Below are positions 1-6,434 of a stretch of DNA of 6,434 nucleotides, piece by piece. This stretch comes from CAYOVG01 sp964407285 (GTDB taxonomy: Bacteria; Desulfobacterota; Syntrophobacteria; Syntrophobacterales; Syntrophobacteraceae), in NCBI GenBank assembly GCA_964407285.1, contig CAYOVG010000379.1, positions 1-6,434 on the forward strand. Direction: 5' to 3'. The notes under the pieces are model-generated. The model worked only from the letters and a program-made list of their open reading frames with translations. It had not been told where the DNA came from and ran no database searches. Each line of letters starts with the position of its first letter. Positions within the stretch are counted from its first letter, which is position 1. The translations under genes and the position numbers were made by a program.

Positions 1-5
1 GAGGG
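1..5 (+). promoter_or_regulatory. Shine-Dalgarno site of uvrA
   Basis: GAGGG ends 6 bases before the ATG at 12, a normal distance for a ribosome binding site. It supports that start. The window begins here, so the promoter and any upstream operon partner cannot be seen. Confidence 0.6.
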
Positions 6-11
6 ATTGCC

Positions 12-2630
12 ATGGAATGGATAAGCATCCGCGGGGCGAGGCAGCATAACCTCAAGGATGTTTCCGTCGACCTCCCCCGGTCGCGGCTCGTGGTCATCAC
101 GGGTGTGACCGGATCGGGAAAATCCTCCCTTGCCTTCGACACTCTTTTTGCCGAAGGGCAGCGGCGTTACATGGAGTCCCTGTCGACCTACGCCCGGCAG
201 TTCCTCCGGAAGCTGGACGCGCCCCGGGTGGAGGCCATCGAGGGGCTGAGTCCCGCCATCGCCATCGAGCAGCGGGGTATGTCCGCAAATCCCAGGTCCA
301 CAGTGGGCACACTGACGGAAATCCACGACTACCTGCGGCTTCTCTTTGCCCGGCTGGGCGCCGTCTACTGCCCCGCGTGCGGGAAGCCCGTCCGGTCCCA
401 CACCATCGCACAGATGGTCCAGGAGGTGTCCGAGTGGCCGGATGGGAGCCGTCTGCTCATCCTGGCTCCCTTAGGCATGGTCGAGGAGAAAGCCCTCCCG
501 AAGCTCATAGCCCGCCTGAGGCGGGACGGGTTCGTCCGCGTCCGCCTCAACGGCAAAATCCACGAGATCGACCCACCGACGGCGCTCCCGCGGCACCCGT
601 CCTACAGGGTGGAAGTGGTGGTGGACCGGCTCATCCTGAGCGGCGACAAGCCGCGGCGCCTGGCGGACGCTCTGGAACTGGCGTCGAAGATGGGGCAGGG
701 GAGGACCATGGCCGTCCGCATGGATGGGGAGAGCGGGGATAAGCCGGTGAAGTCCTTCAGCGAGTCTTTCGCCTGCGAGGAGTGCGGGCGGAAGATGATC
801 GAGCCGTCGCCGGGACTCTTTTCCTTTCACCACCCTTCCGGCGCGTGTCCCGCCTGCAACGGATTGGGGTACGTGGAGGGCAGCACCGGCGACGAACCGG
901 GGGAGGCTGCTCCCGGGCGGGAGAAAGGCCGGGCGGAGGCCGACACGGAGGACGGGAACGGCGGCGAGCCGGAGGAATCGCAGTCCCTCTGCGATTGGAG
1001 CGCCTGCCCTCAGTGCGGGGGCGCCCGCATCAACGAGGAGGCCCGCTCCGTTCGCCTGGGCTCGCTGGGAATCCACCAGGTCTGCCGCCTTGCGGTCGCT
1101 GACCTGCGGGAATGGCTGCTGTCCCTCGATCTTCCCCCCGACCGTGCGGAAATCGCCGAACGCCCCACGCGGGAAGTACTGCACCGGTTGAAGTTGTTGG
1201 ATGAACTGGGGCTTTCCTACCTCTGCCAGGACCGCCCGGCCCGCACTCTGTCCGGGGGCGAGGCGCAACGCATTCGGCTCGCCAACCAGATAGGCGCGCC
1301 CATGTCGGGGGTGCTCTATGTGCTCGATGAACCCAGCATCGGCCTGCACCCCCGCGACCACGGGCGACTCCTCGATGTTCTCTTCCGCCTGCGCGATTCC
1401 GGCAACTCCGTGGTCGTGGTGGAACACGACGCCCGGACCATCCTGGAAGCCGATTACGTGGTGGATATGGGACCGGGGGCCGGGGAGCTCGGGGGAGAAG
1501 TAACCTTTGCCGGCGCCCCGGACGAACTGCTGAAGGACCCGTCGTCCCTGACCGGACTCTACCTCTCGGGCCGCAGGTCGATCCCCGTCCCCGCCCGGCG
1601 CCCTCCTTTCCAACAGGGTTCGATCCGCCTGAAGGGGGCGACGGGACACAACCTCAAGGGCGTGGACGTGGATTTCCCGTTGGGCTGCATGGTGTGCGTG
1701 ACCGGGGTGTCGGGTTCCGGCAAGAGCACCCTTGTGCTGGATACCCTGTACCGGATTCTGGCCCGGAAGCTCTACAACGCCGGCGCCGAGCCCGCCCCTT
1801 TCGAGAGCGTGGAAGGGACGGAAGCCGTCCAGCGGGTTATCCATGTCGATCAGTCTCCGCTGGGGAGAAATCCAAGGTCCAATCCCGCCACTCATACGGG
1901 GATCTTTGCGCTCATCCGCGAGATCTTCGCCCGCGTCCCGGAGGCGAGAGCCAGGGGCTACGGAGCGGCCCGTTTCTCGTTCAACGTGAAGGGCGGGCGC
2001 TGTGAATCGTGCAGGGGGGAAGGGGTGCGGAAGGTGGATATGGCCTTCCTGCCGGACGTCCATGTCACCTGCCCGGTCTGCGGGGGAAGCCGCTACAACC
2101 GTGAGACGCTCGATATTCTCTTCAAGGGCGAGTCCATTTCGGATGTCCTGGACATGACGGTCCATGAAGCGGCCGGTCTGTTCGAGAACCTCCCCGCCAT
2201 CCGGGAGAGGCTCGAGGTGCTCGGGGAGGTCGGGCTCGGCTACCTGCGGTTGGGCCAGCCCGCCACCATGCTCTCCGGCGGAGAGGCGCAGAGGGTGAAG
2301 CTCGCGAGGGAGTTGGGCCGAAGGTCAAGGGCGAAGACTCTCTACATCCTGGACGAACCCACCACCGGTCTTCACTTCGAAGACATCCTGAAACTCCTCC
2401 ACGTGCTCCAGAGGCTGGTGAATATCGGGCACACCGTCGTTCTCATCGAACACCATCCCGATGTGATCAAGACGACCGACTACGTCATCGACCTGGGACC
2501 GGAAGGGGGCGAGATGGGAGGGACCGTGACGGCGCGCGGCACGCCCGAGGAGGTCTCCCGCGTCGCGGCCTCCCATACCGGAGCTTACCTGCGGGATGTC
2601 CTGGCCGCGGCGCCGTCTCCGTCGGTTTGA
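12..2630 (+). CDS. uvrA: UvrA-family excinuclease ABC subunit A, with acidic linker in place of the insertion domain
   Basis: This is the DNA-damage-recognition ATPase of nucleotide excision repair. In the family, UvrA dimers scan DNA with UvrB, load UvrB at the lesion and leave before UvrC incises. Seen in the 872 residues: Walker A GVTGSGKS (31-38), CxxC pairs at C120/C123, C255/C258, C279/C282 and C332/C335, first signature LSGGE (413-417), Walker B with DEP (439-441), second Walker A GVSGSGKST (565-573), C-terminal zinc module C664/C667/C687/C690, second LSGGE (754-758) and LDEPTTGLH (780-788). The UvrB-binding region (about 130-250) is present, which argues against the class II UvrA2/drug-resistance type. 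Family members are usually about 940 residues. The shortfall lies between C282 and C332, where about 45 acidic, low-complexity residues replace more than 100. The ATG at 12 is preferred because the N-terminus (MEWISIRGARQHNLK) begins where UvrA normally does and a GAGGG lies 6 bases upstream. It may be a second UvrA paralog. The family call is very secure. Confidence 0.97.
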   Translation: MEWISIRGARQHNLKDVSVDLPRSRLVVITGVTGSGKSSLAFDTLFAEGQRRYMESLSTYARQFLRKLDAPRVEAIEGLSPAIAIEQRGMSANPRSTVGTLTEIHDYLRLLFARLGAVYCPACGKPVRSHTIAQMVQEVSEWPDGSRLLILAPLGMVEEKALPKLIARLRRDGFVRVRLNGKIHEIDPPTALPRHPSYRVEVVVDRLILSGDKPRRLADALELASKMGQGRTMAVRMDGESGDKPVKSFSESFACEECGRKMIEPSPGLFSFHHPSGACPACNGLGYVEGSTGDEPGEAAPGREKGRAEADTEDGNGGEPEESQSLCDWSACPQCGGARINEEARSVRLGSLGIHQVCRLAVADLREWLLSLDLPPDRAEIAERPTREVLHRLKLLDELGLSYLCQDRPARTLSGGEAQRIRLANQIGAPMSGVLYVLDEPSIGLHPRDHGRLLDVLFRLRDSGNSVVVVEHDARTILEADYVVDMGPGAGELGGEVTFAGAPDELLKDPSSLTGLYLSGRRSIPVPARRPPFQQGSIRLKGATGHNLKGVDVDFPLGCMVCVTGVSGSGKSTLVLDTLYRILARKLYNAGAEPAPFESVEGTEAVQRVIHVDQSPLGRNPRSNPATHTGIFALIREIFARVPEARARGYGAARFSFNVKGGRCESCRGEGVRKVDMAFLPDVHVTCPVCGGSRYNRETLDILFKGESISDVLDMTVHEAAGLFENLPAIRERLEVLGEVGLGYLRLGQPATMLSGGEAQRVKLARELGRRSRAKTLYILDEPTTGLHFEDILKLLHVLQRLVNIGHTVVLIEHHPDVIKTTDYVIDLGPEGGEMGGTVTARGTPEEVSRVAASHTGAYLRDVLAAAPSPSV

Positions 2631-2718
2631 TCCGCGCATTCGGATCTCGAGGCTTTTCTCGATGCCCGGAGCCTTCCATTCATGCGCTCTTCTTTCTCCA
2701 ACCCGCGTGGATGATCGC
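2631..2718. other. Convergent intergenic gap between uvrA and the secretion ATPase
   Basis: These 88 bases separate two genes that end facing each other (TGA at 2628-2630, TAG read on the minus strand at 2719-2721). No gene is seen. Two short competing inverted repeats exist: TCGAG 2647-2651 with CTCGA 2658-2662 (6-base loop), and AGGCT 2650-2654 with AGCCT 2670-2674 (15-base loop). Neither is followed by a clear U-run on either strand, so neither is a convincing intrinsic terminator. Termination may be Rho-dependent, or the transcripts may overlap. Confidence 0.5.
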
Positions 2719-4974
2719 CTACTCCGTCGTCGCCACTCTTCGCAGTTGCAGGAGGTCCGTCTGGCCCCGGAGCACCTTTCCGATGCCGTCCTGGAGGAGG
2801 GTGCGCATGCCCTCCCGGATGGCAAGCTCTCTTATTTCCGCGACTCCGCCCCGTTTGGCGATATTCAGCTTCATTTCATTGGTTCCCACGAGAAGTTCGT
2901 GGATGCCGGTGCGGCCCTTGTAGCCCGTATTGCCGCACTTCTCGCAGCCCACGGGGCGGAACAAGGAGATGTCGCTCCGGGTTGCGCCGAGTTCCGCAAA
3001 CTGGTCCGGGCCGTAGAGGGTGGCCAGCATGTCGTATTCGCTCTCCGGCGGCGTATAGGGCTGCTTGCAGTTTTTGCAGAGGGTGCGCACCAGGCGTTGC
3101 GCGAGGATGCCCAGGAGCGCGTCGGCGAAGTTGACCGGGTCCAGCTTGAGATCGAGCAGGCGGGTGATGGTTTCCGGCGCCGAGTTGGTGTGCAGCGTGG
3201 AAAAAACGAGGTGCCCGGTAAGGGATGCTTCCACGGCGCTGTGGGCGGTCTCTCCGTCCCGTATTTCGCCGATGAGGATGACGTCGGGGTCGGCGCGCAG
3301 GAATGCTCGTAGCGCCGCGGCGAAGTTGAATCCGATCTTGTGATCGACCTGCACCTGTTGAAGGCCGGGCTGGGTGATTTCCACCGGGTCCTCGGCAGTC
3401 CAGATCTTACGTTCGGGGGTGTTGATGTGGCCCAGAACGGCGTGCAGGGTCGTGGTCTTGCCGGACCCAGTGGGGCCGACGACCAGGAAGATCCCATGGG
3501 GATGGGAAATCAGCGACCTCACCTCCTTGTCGTTTCTCTCCGACAGGTTGAGTTGCTCCAGGGGAAGGGCGCCCCCCGAGTGCAGCAACCGCATGACCAC
3601 GCTCTCCCCGTGGATGGTGGGAAGGGTCGCCACCCGAAGCTCCAGCGACTTGCCGCGCAGCCGCACCATGAATTTTCCGTCCTGGGGCTTGCGGCGCTCG
3701 GCAATGTCGAGCTTCGATATGACCTTGATGCGGGCCACCACGGCGCGGATATGGCTCGCCGGGATCTTGAGCGCCTGCCGGCACACTCCGTCCACGCGCA
3801 TCCGCACGGTGGCCGGCTGCTTGCCCTTGTTCGGTTCGATGTGGATGTCCGATGCGCCCATCCGGTCTCCGTCCAGGATCAGGCGGTTCACCACCTGCAC
3901 GACGGTCGCCTCGTTTTCATCCACCGCGGAGGCGATGTTCAGGTCCCCCTCGTCCTGGACGACGCTGTCCTCCTCGAGCCGCCCGATCAGCTCCTCCAGA
4001 TTGACGTTGCTTTCCTCGGGTTCCTGAGGCACTTCCAGCCCTATGCCCAGGTACTTCAGGATGTCTTCCGCCGTGCCGACCCTGAATTCATAGGCCTGGG
4101 CGTTCAGCACGGTCTGTATCTCCATGATGCGCTTCGTGTCGTTGGGATCGTCGATGAGCACGACCACCTTTTCCATGTCGCCGGCGACGGGAACCCACAG
4201 GTTGTTCCTGAGGTAGGACAGGTTGAGCTTCTTCATAAGCGACCTGGGAGGTTCGATCTCGGATTCGTATGCCATGAACGGCACCTGGTAGTAGTGCTCC
4301 AGGGATGCCCCGATCTCCTCGTACGAAATACGAAGCTCCGTCATCAGGACGTGGGCGACGGAAACCTTCTGCTTTTCGGCGGTGGCCTTGCACTCTTCCA
4401 GTTTCTCGTGAGTCACCCGCTTTTTCTGGATGAGCAAATCGAACGGAGCGTTCGTCCCGTTCAGGTCGTACCGGAATTTCTGTCCGATCATCTGGGCGAC
4501 CTGCAGGGCGTCTCCCAGGTCCTGCTCGCTGAAGCTGCCGCCGATGCGGTTGATGATCTGGAGCACCCCGAGGAGCACCTCGCCGAACTTGATGGGCACG
4601 ACGAGCATGGAACGGGTCCGGAATCCGGAACGCTGATCGTAGCTCGAATCGAACCTCAGGTTCGGATGGATGTGGGCCAGGTACCTGGTATCGTACACAT
4701 CGTCTATGCGCAGCGGCTGCCGGCTCAGGGCCACATAGCCCGCAATGGATGTCGTGCTCAGGGGAAGCCGGATTTCCTTCACCTCGTTGCCGGTCTTGAA
4801 CCTGGAGACTATCTCGCGGTCGGTCCGTCCGCGCTGGTACACCGTCAGGCGTTCGGCATTGACCAGGGCGAGGAGGTCCTTCTCCAGGTCCGGAAAGACG
4901 TCCATGAAGCTTTCCGCTTCGTGTATCCGCCTGTAAATGTCGTTTAGACGCGCCTGAAATTCTTGCTCTTTCAT
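2719..4974 (-). CDS. GAF-domain GspE/PilB-family type II secretion or type IV pilus assembly ATPase
   Basis: This is a cytoplasmic hexameric motor ATPase of the class that drives pseudopilus or pilus polymerisation at the inner membrane. In the 751 residues, in order: a GAF sensor (about 20-170; GYVALSRQPLRIDDVYD and LGVLQIINR typical), an MshEN/GspE N1-like domain (about 176-310), an acidic linker (about 314-355), ASDIHIEP (374-381) with RMRVDG (391-396) and RVATLPTIHGESVVMRLL (447-464), Walker A GPTGSGKT (500-507), Asp box AEDPVE (527-532), Walker B LIGEIRDGE (567-575), His box STLHTN (592-597), and zinc cysteines C633, C636, C677 and C680. All catalytic motifs are intact, so an active ATPase is expected. 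An in-frame TAA two codons upstream (4978-4980) makes the ATG at 4974 the first possible start, though no good Shine-Dalgarno precedes it. No gspF/pilC or other apparatus gene is adjacent in the window. GspE, PilB and MshE cannot be separated from sequence alone. Family secure, system uncertain. Confidence 0.96.
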   Translation of the reverse strand: MKEQEFQARLNDIYRRIHEAESFMDVFPDLEKDLLALVNAERLTVYQRGRTDREIVSRFKTGNEVKEIRLPLSTTSIAGYVALSRQPLRIDDVYDTRYLAHIHPNLRFDSSYDQRSGFRTRSMLVVPIKFGEVLLGVLQIINRIGGSFSEQDLGDALQVAQMIGQKFRYDLNGTNAPFDLLIQKKRVTHEKLEECKATAEKQKVSVAHVLMTELRISYEEIGASLEHYYQVPFMAYESEIEPPRSLMKKLNLSYLRNNLWVPVAGDMEKVVVLIDDPNDTKRIMEIQTVLNAQAYEFRVGTAEDILKYLGIGLEVPQEPEESNVNLEELIGRLEEDSVVQDEGDLNIASAVDENEATVVQVVNRLILDGDRMGASDIHIEPNKGKQPATVRMRVDGVCRQALKIPASHIRAVVARIKVISKLDIAERRKPQDGKFMVRLRGKSLELRVATLPTIHGESVVMRLLHSGGALPLEQLNLSERNDKEVRSLISHPHGIFLVVGPTGSGKTTTLHAVLGHINTPERKIWTAEDPVEITQPGLQQVQVDHKIGFNFAAALRAFLRADPDVILIGEIRDGETAHSAVEASLTGHLVFSTLHTNSAPETITRLLDLKLDPVNFADALLGILAQRLVRTLCKNCKQPYTPPESEYDMLATLYGPDQFAELGATRSDISLFRPVGCEKCGNTGYKGRTGIHELLVGTNEMKLNIAKRGGVAEIRELAIREGMRTLLQDGIGKVLRGQTDLLQLRRVATTE

Positions 4975-5010
4975 AGATTACTGTTTCTTGAGGAGTGCTG
5001 TGCTCTTTCC

Positions 5011-5023
5011 GCGGTAATACCGC
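5011..5023. repeat. Perfect 13-base palindrome, possible operator
   Basis: GCGGTAATACCGC has 6-base arms (GCGGTA/TACCGC) around one central base. It lies 37 bases upstream of the ATPase ATG and overlaps the candidate -10 box. Its size suits a dimeric regulator half-site pair better than a transcript hairpin, since a one-base loop cannot form. Chance occurrence within a gap this short is fairly unlikely but not excluded. The binding protein is unknown. Confidence 0.4.
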
Positions 5024-5042
5024 ATCCCGGCGTTGCTTCCAA
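5014..5042 (-). promoter_or_regulatory. Candidate sigma-70-type promoter for the GAF-ATPase gene
   Basis: On the minus strand, TTGGAA (5037-5042, 4 of 6 to the -35 consensus) is followed after exactly 17 bases by TATTAC (5014-5019, 4 of 6 to the -10 consensus). Transcription would begin near 5007, giving a leader of about 33 bases before the ATG at 4974. The -10 hexamer sits inside a perfect palindrome at 5011-5023, so a repressor bound there would occlude the polymerase. Both hexamers are imperfect, so this is only a candidate. Confidence 0.3.
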
Positions 5043-5060
5043 CCGGTCCTCCCGCCGGTT
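5041..5060. repeat. Inverted repeat with 8-base spacer
   Basis: AACCGG (5041-5046) is matched by CCGGTT (5055-5060) across 8 bases. In RNA read leftward it could form a GC-rich stem just after the period-9 repeat, but no T-run follows, so it is unlikely to be an intrinsic terminator of the regulator gene. It also touches the candidate -35 box (5037-5042). Confidence 0.4.
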
Positions 5061-5117
5061 CTTCCTGTCAATCCTGATCATCCTGTTAATCCTGTCCAAC
5101 CTTCCCGGCCTCCGATC
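5055..5117. repeat. Degenerate 9-base-period tandem repeat (core 5064-5099)
   Basis: The core holds four 9-base units starting at 5064, 5073, 5082 and 5091. On the plus strand each begins CCTG, and the consensus is close to CCTGTTAAT. Weaker units that keep only the phased CC continue on both sides (5055, 5100, 5109), giving seven in register. Similar 'AATCCTGTT' strings are, to my recollection, dispersed in intergenic regions of deltaproteobacterial and some other genomes. The function is unknown. A 9-base period adds three residues per unit in any frame, which produces repetitive spurious open reading frames across it. Confidence 0.7.
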
Positions 5118-5139
5118 ATCGCGTCTTCCATTCCGCCCT

Positions 5140-6434
5140 TCATCCCGTCCCGTTTCCGTCCTGTATTCCGAGGGCTTTCATCTTGCGGTGCAGGTGGCTG
5201 CGTTCGACCCCTATCCGGGCGGCGGTCAGAGAGACGTTCCATCCGAATTCCTCCAGCTTGCACGTGAGGTACTCCCGTTCGAAGCATATCCTGGCTTCCT
5301 TCAACGTGGGGTAGCCGAAGGGGTCGTTGGTGGCCGGTACCCCCTGGACCTGGGCGAGGAAGTCTTGTGGAAGGTCCCCGACATCGATAACCGGACCCGG
5401 AGTCATTATGACCAGGCGTTCTACGAAATTTTTGAGTTCCCGTACATTTCCCGGCCATGCGTAGCGCTGCATGAGACCGACCGCCGCGAGCGTGATTTCC
5501 TTGCGTCCAAGCGCGCTCCCATAGCTCAGTTCGCCCAGGAAGTCTTCGATCAGGAGCGGGATGTCGTCGGCGCGCTCACGCAATGGGGCGACATGCAGGG
5601 GAATGACGTTCAACCGGTAGTACAGGTCCTGGCGGAACCGCCCCAGTTCGATTTCCTTCTTGAGGTCCTTGTTGGTGGCCGCGATGATGCGCACATCGAC
5701 CTTGATGGTCCTGGAGCCGCCCACCCTCTCGAACGTCTGTTCCTGGATGATTCTGAGCACCTTTGCCTGGGTCTTGAGGCTCATGTCTCCGATCTCGTCC
5801 AGGAAGAGCGTTCCTTCGTTGGCCTGGTCGAACTTGCCCTTCCTCTTCTCGTGCGCCCCGGTGAACGCCCCCTTCTCGTGTCCGAACAACTCGCTTTCGA
5901 TGAGTTCCTCGGGGATGGCGGCGCAGTTCACTTCCACCATCGGGCGGTGGCTTCGTTTGCTGTGGTGGTGGATCGCACGTGCGACCAGTTCCTTGCCGGT
6001 CCCGTTCTCGCCGGTGATGAGCACCGTCGCGTTGGTCGGCGCGGCCCTGTGAATTTCCTCGATCAAAGATTCGATGGCTGGGGTCTTGCCCGTAATCCTG
6101 ATGCGCGGGCTCGCCTTCTGGCGCAGCATGATATTCTCTTCGGCCAGGCGGTAAAACCCCAGGGCATTCTGGATGGACACAAGGATGCGCTCCAGCGACA
6201 GGGGCTTTTCCACGAAGTCGAAGGCCCCCATCTTGGTGGCCTTCACCGCGGTTTCGATGGTGCCGTGTCCCGAAATGATGATCACCGGCAGCCGGGGGTG
6301 CGAGTTTTTGATTTCCTCCAGGAAGGAAAGACCGTCCTTGCCGGGCATCCAGACATCCAGCAAAACCAGGTCGGGCGGCTCCCTGCCGATTTCCTCGGCC
6401 GCGCTTTCCGCCGAGGAAGCCGTGTTCACCGAAT
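5140..6434 (-). CDS. NtrX/NtrC-family sigma-54-dependent response regulator, start beyond the right edge
   Basis: This is an enhancer-binding transcription activator that, once phosphorylated by a sensor kinase, remodels sigma-54 RNA polymerase by ATP hydrolysis. Counting from the codon at 6427-6429: receiver domain with phospho-acceptor D25 (LLDVWMPG), switch S53 and K75 (EKP); AAA+ domain with Walker A GENGTGKE (140-147), intact sigma-54 contact loop GAFTGA (187-192), Walker B LFLDE (208-212), sensor I ATN (251-253), arginine region FRQDLYYRLN (265-274) and WPGNVREL (325-332); and a Fis-type helix-turn-helix (about 391-422, ending HLHRKMKALGI). The GTG at 6427-6429 is probably an internal valine. 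A serine codon precedes it, and D25 would otherwise be about 28 residues too early, because the family acceptor lies near residue 53. The missing part holds the N-terminal acidic pair. The Fis domain resembles NtrX, but the target genes are unknown. All functional motifs present are intact. Confidence 0.96.
   Translation of the reverse strand, partial: SVNTASSAESAAEEIGREPPDLVLLDVWMPGKDGLSFLEEIKNSHPRLPVIIISGHGTIETAVKATKMGAFDFVEKPLSLERILVSIQNALGFYRLAEENIMLRQKASPRIRITGKTPAIESLIEEIHRAAPTNATVLITGENGTGKELVARAIHHHSKRSHRPMVEVNCAAIPEELIESELFGHEKGAFTGAHEKRKGKFDQANEGTLFLDEIGDMSLKTQAKVLRIIQEQTFERVGGSRTIKVDVRIIAATNKDLKKEIELGRFRQDLYYRLNVIPLHVAPLRERADDIPLLIEDFLGELSYGSALGRKEITLAAVGLMQRYAWPGNVRELKNFVERLVIMTPGPVIDVGDLPQDFLAQVQGVPATNDPFGYPTLKEARICFEREYLTCKLEEFGWNVSLTAARIGVERSHLHRKMKALGIQDGNGTG

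Larger units (their letters stand above)
4975..5139. other. Intergenic gap between the response regulator and the ATPase
   Basis: The 165 bases between two co-directional minus-strand genes hold a 9-base-period repeat, two inverted repeats and a candidate sigma-70-type promoter, each listed separately. No intrinsic terminator with a T-run follows the regulator. I searched the minus strand for a sigma-54 promoter (GG-N10-GC). Two such spacings occur, but their flanking bases match the -24/-12 consensus poorly, so none is called. No small open reading frame here looks real. Confidence 0.6.

Noticed and set aside
471..2165. A 564-codon open frame on the minus strand, opposite uvrA
   Set aside because: It is fully antisense to a gene with unmistakable UvrA motifs, shows no recognisable domain, and is explained by the strong GC bias at third codon positions that removes stops in the opposite frame.
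12..2630. Class II UvrA2 or a DrrC-like drug-resistance ABC protein
   Set aside because: Those proteins lack the UvrB-binding domain. Here residues 130-250 retain it, and it is the insertion domain that is missing.
2647..2674. Hairpins in the convergent gap as a bidirectional terminator
   Set aside because: The stems are only 5 base pairs, they compete with each other, and there is no U-run on either strand.
2596..3312. A 238-codon plus-strand frame spanning the uvrA end, the gap and the ATPase 3' end
   Set aside because: Most of it is antisense to the conserved C-terminal ATPase region and the rest overlaps uvrA out of frame. It has no domain or ribosome binding site that I can support.
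3340..4947. A 535-codon open frame on the plus strand, opposite the ATPase gene
   Set aside because: It is antisense to the conserved Walker, Asp and His boxes. Its translation is H-, V- and D-rich with no known domain, as expected of a shadow frame in GC-rich coding DNA.
5041..5060. The AACCGG/CCGGTT stem as the terminator of the response regulator
   Set aside because: It lacks a following T-run in the direction of transcription and lies about 80 bases past the stop codon.
4995..5267. A 90-codon plus-strand frame with a repetitive PVNP pattern
   Set aside because: The repetition is the translation of the 9-base intergenic repeat, and the rest is antisense to the regulator's helix-turn-helix.
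6427..6429. GTG as the true start of the response regulator
   Set aside because: The receiver domain would lack its first strand and acidic pocket, and the open frame continues to the window edge, so this is an internal valine.

Overview
The window is GC-rich and densely coding, with three real genes and two short intergenic gaps. It has no RNA gene, CRISPR array, insertion sequence or prophage gene. It reads as a piece of a Gram-negative bacterial chromosome. The GAF-fused type II secretion/type IV pilus ATPase beside an NtrX-like sigma-54 response regulator, the high GC, and the 9-base 'AATCCTGTT'-type intergenic repeat together suggest a Desulfobacterota (deltaproteobacterial) lineage, perhaps near the Syntrophobacterales. 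That assignment is inference from general familiarity, not from a search.

Layout: (1) Bases 12-2630, plus strand, hold a complete UvrA-family nucleotide excision repair ATPase of 872 residues. It has both ABC ATPase modules and the UvrB-binding region, but the segment that normally forms the insertion domain is replaced by a short acidic linker. (2) Bases 2631-2718 are an 88-base convergent gap with only weak hairpins. (3) Bases 2719-4974, minus strand, hold a complete 751-residue secretion/pilus ATPase with an N-terminal GAF sensor, a degenerate MshEN-like domain and an intact GspE/PilB motor. (4) Bases 4975-5139 are a 165-base gap with a 9-base-period repeat, two inverted repeats and a candidate promoter for the ATPase. 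(5) Bases 5140-6434, minus strand, hold a sigma-54 response regulator whose first roughly 28 codons lie beyond the right edge.

How they fit: the regulator and ATPase are co-directional. They could share transcripts, or the ATPase could use its own promoter at about 5014-5042. The ATPase has no gspF/pilC or other apparatus gene beside it in the window, so it is a stand-alone motor gene at the end of its strand run, converging on uvrA. The repair gene has no evident functional tie to the other two.

I did not find a wholly new multi-gene system. The items most worth a second look are the UvrA variant lacking its insertion domain, the GAF-controlled motor whose c-di-GMP motif has decayed, and the repeat/palindrome-bearing gap upstream of that motor.
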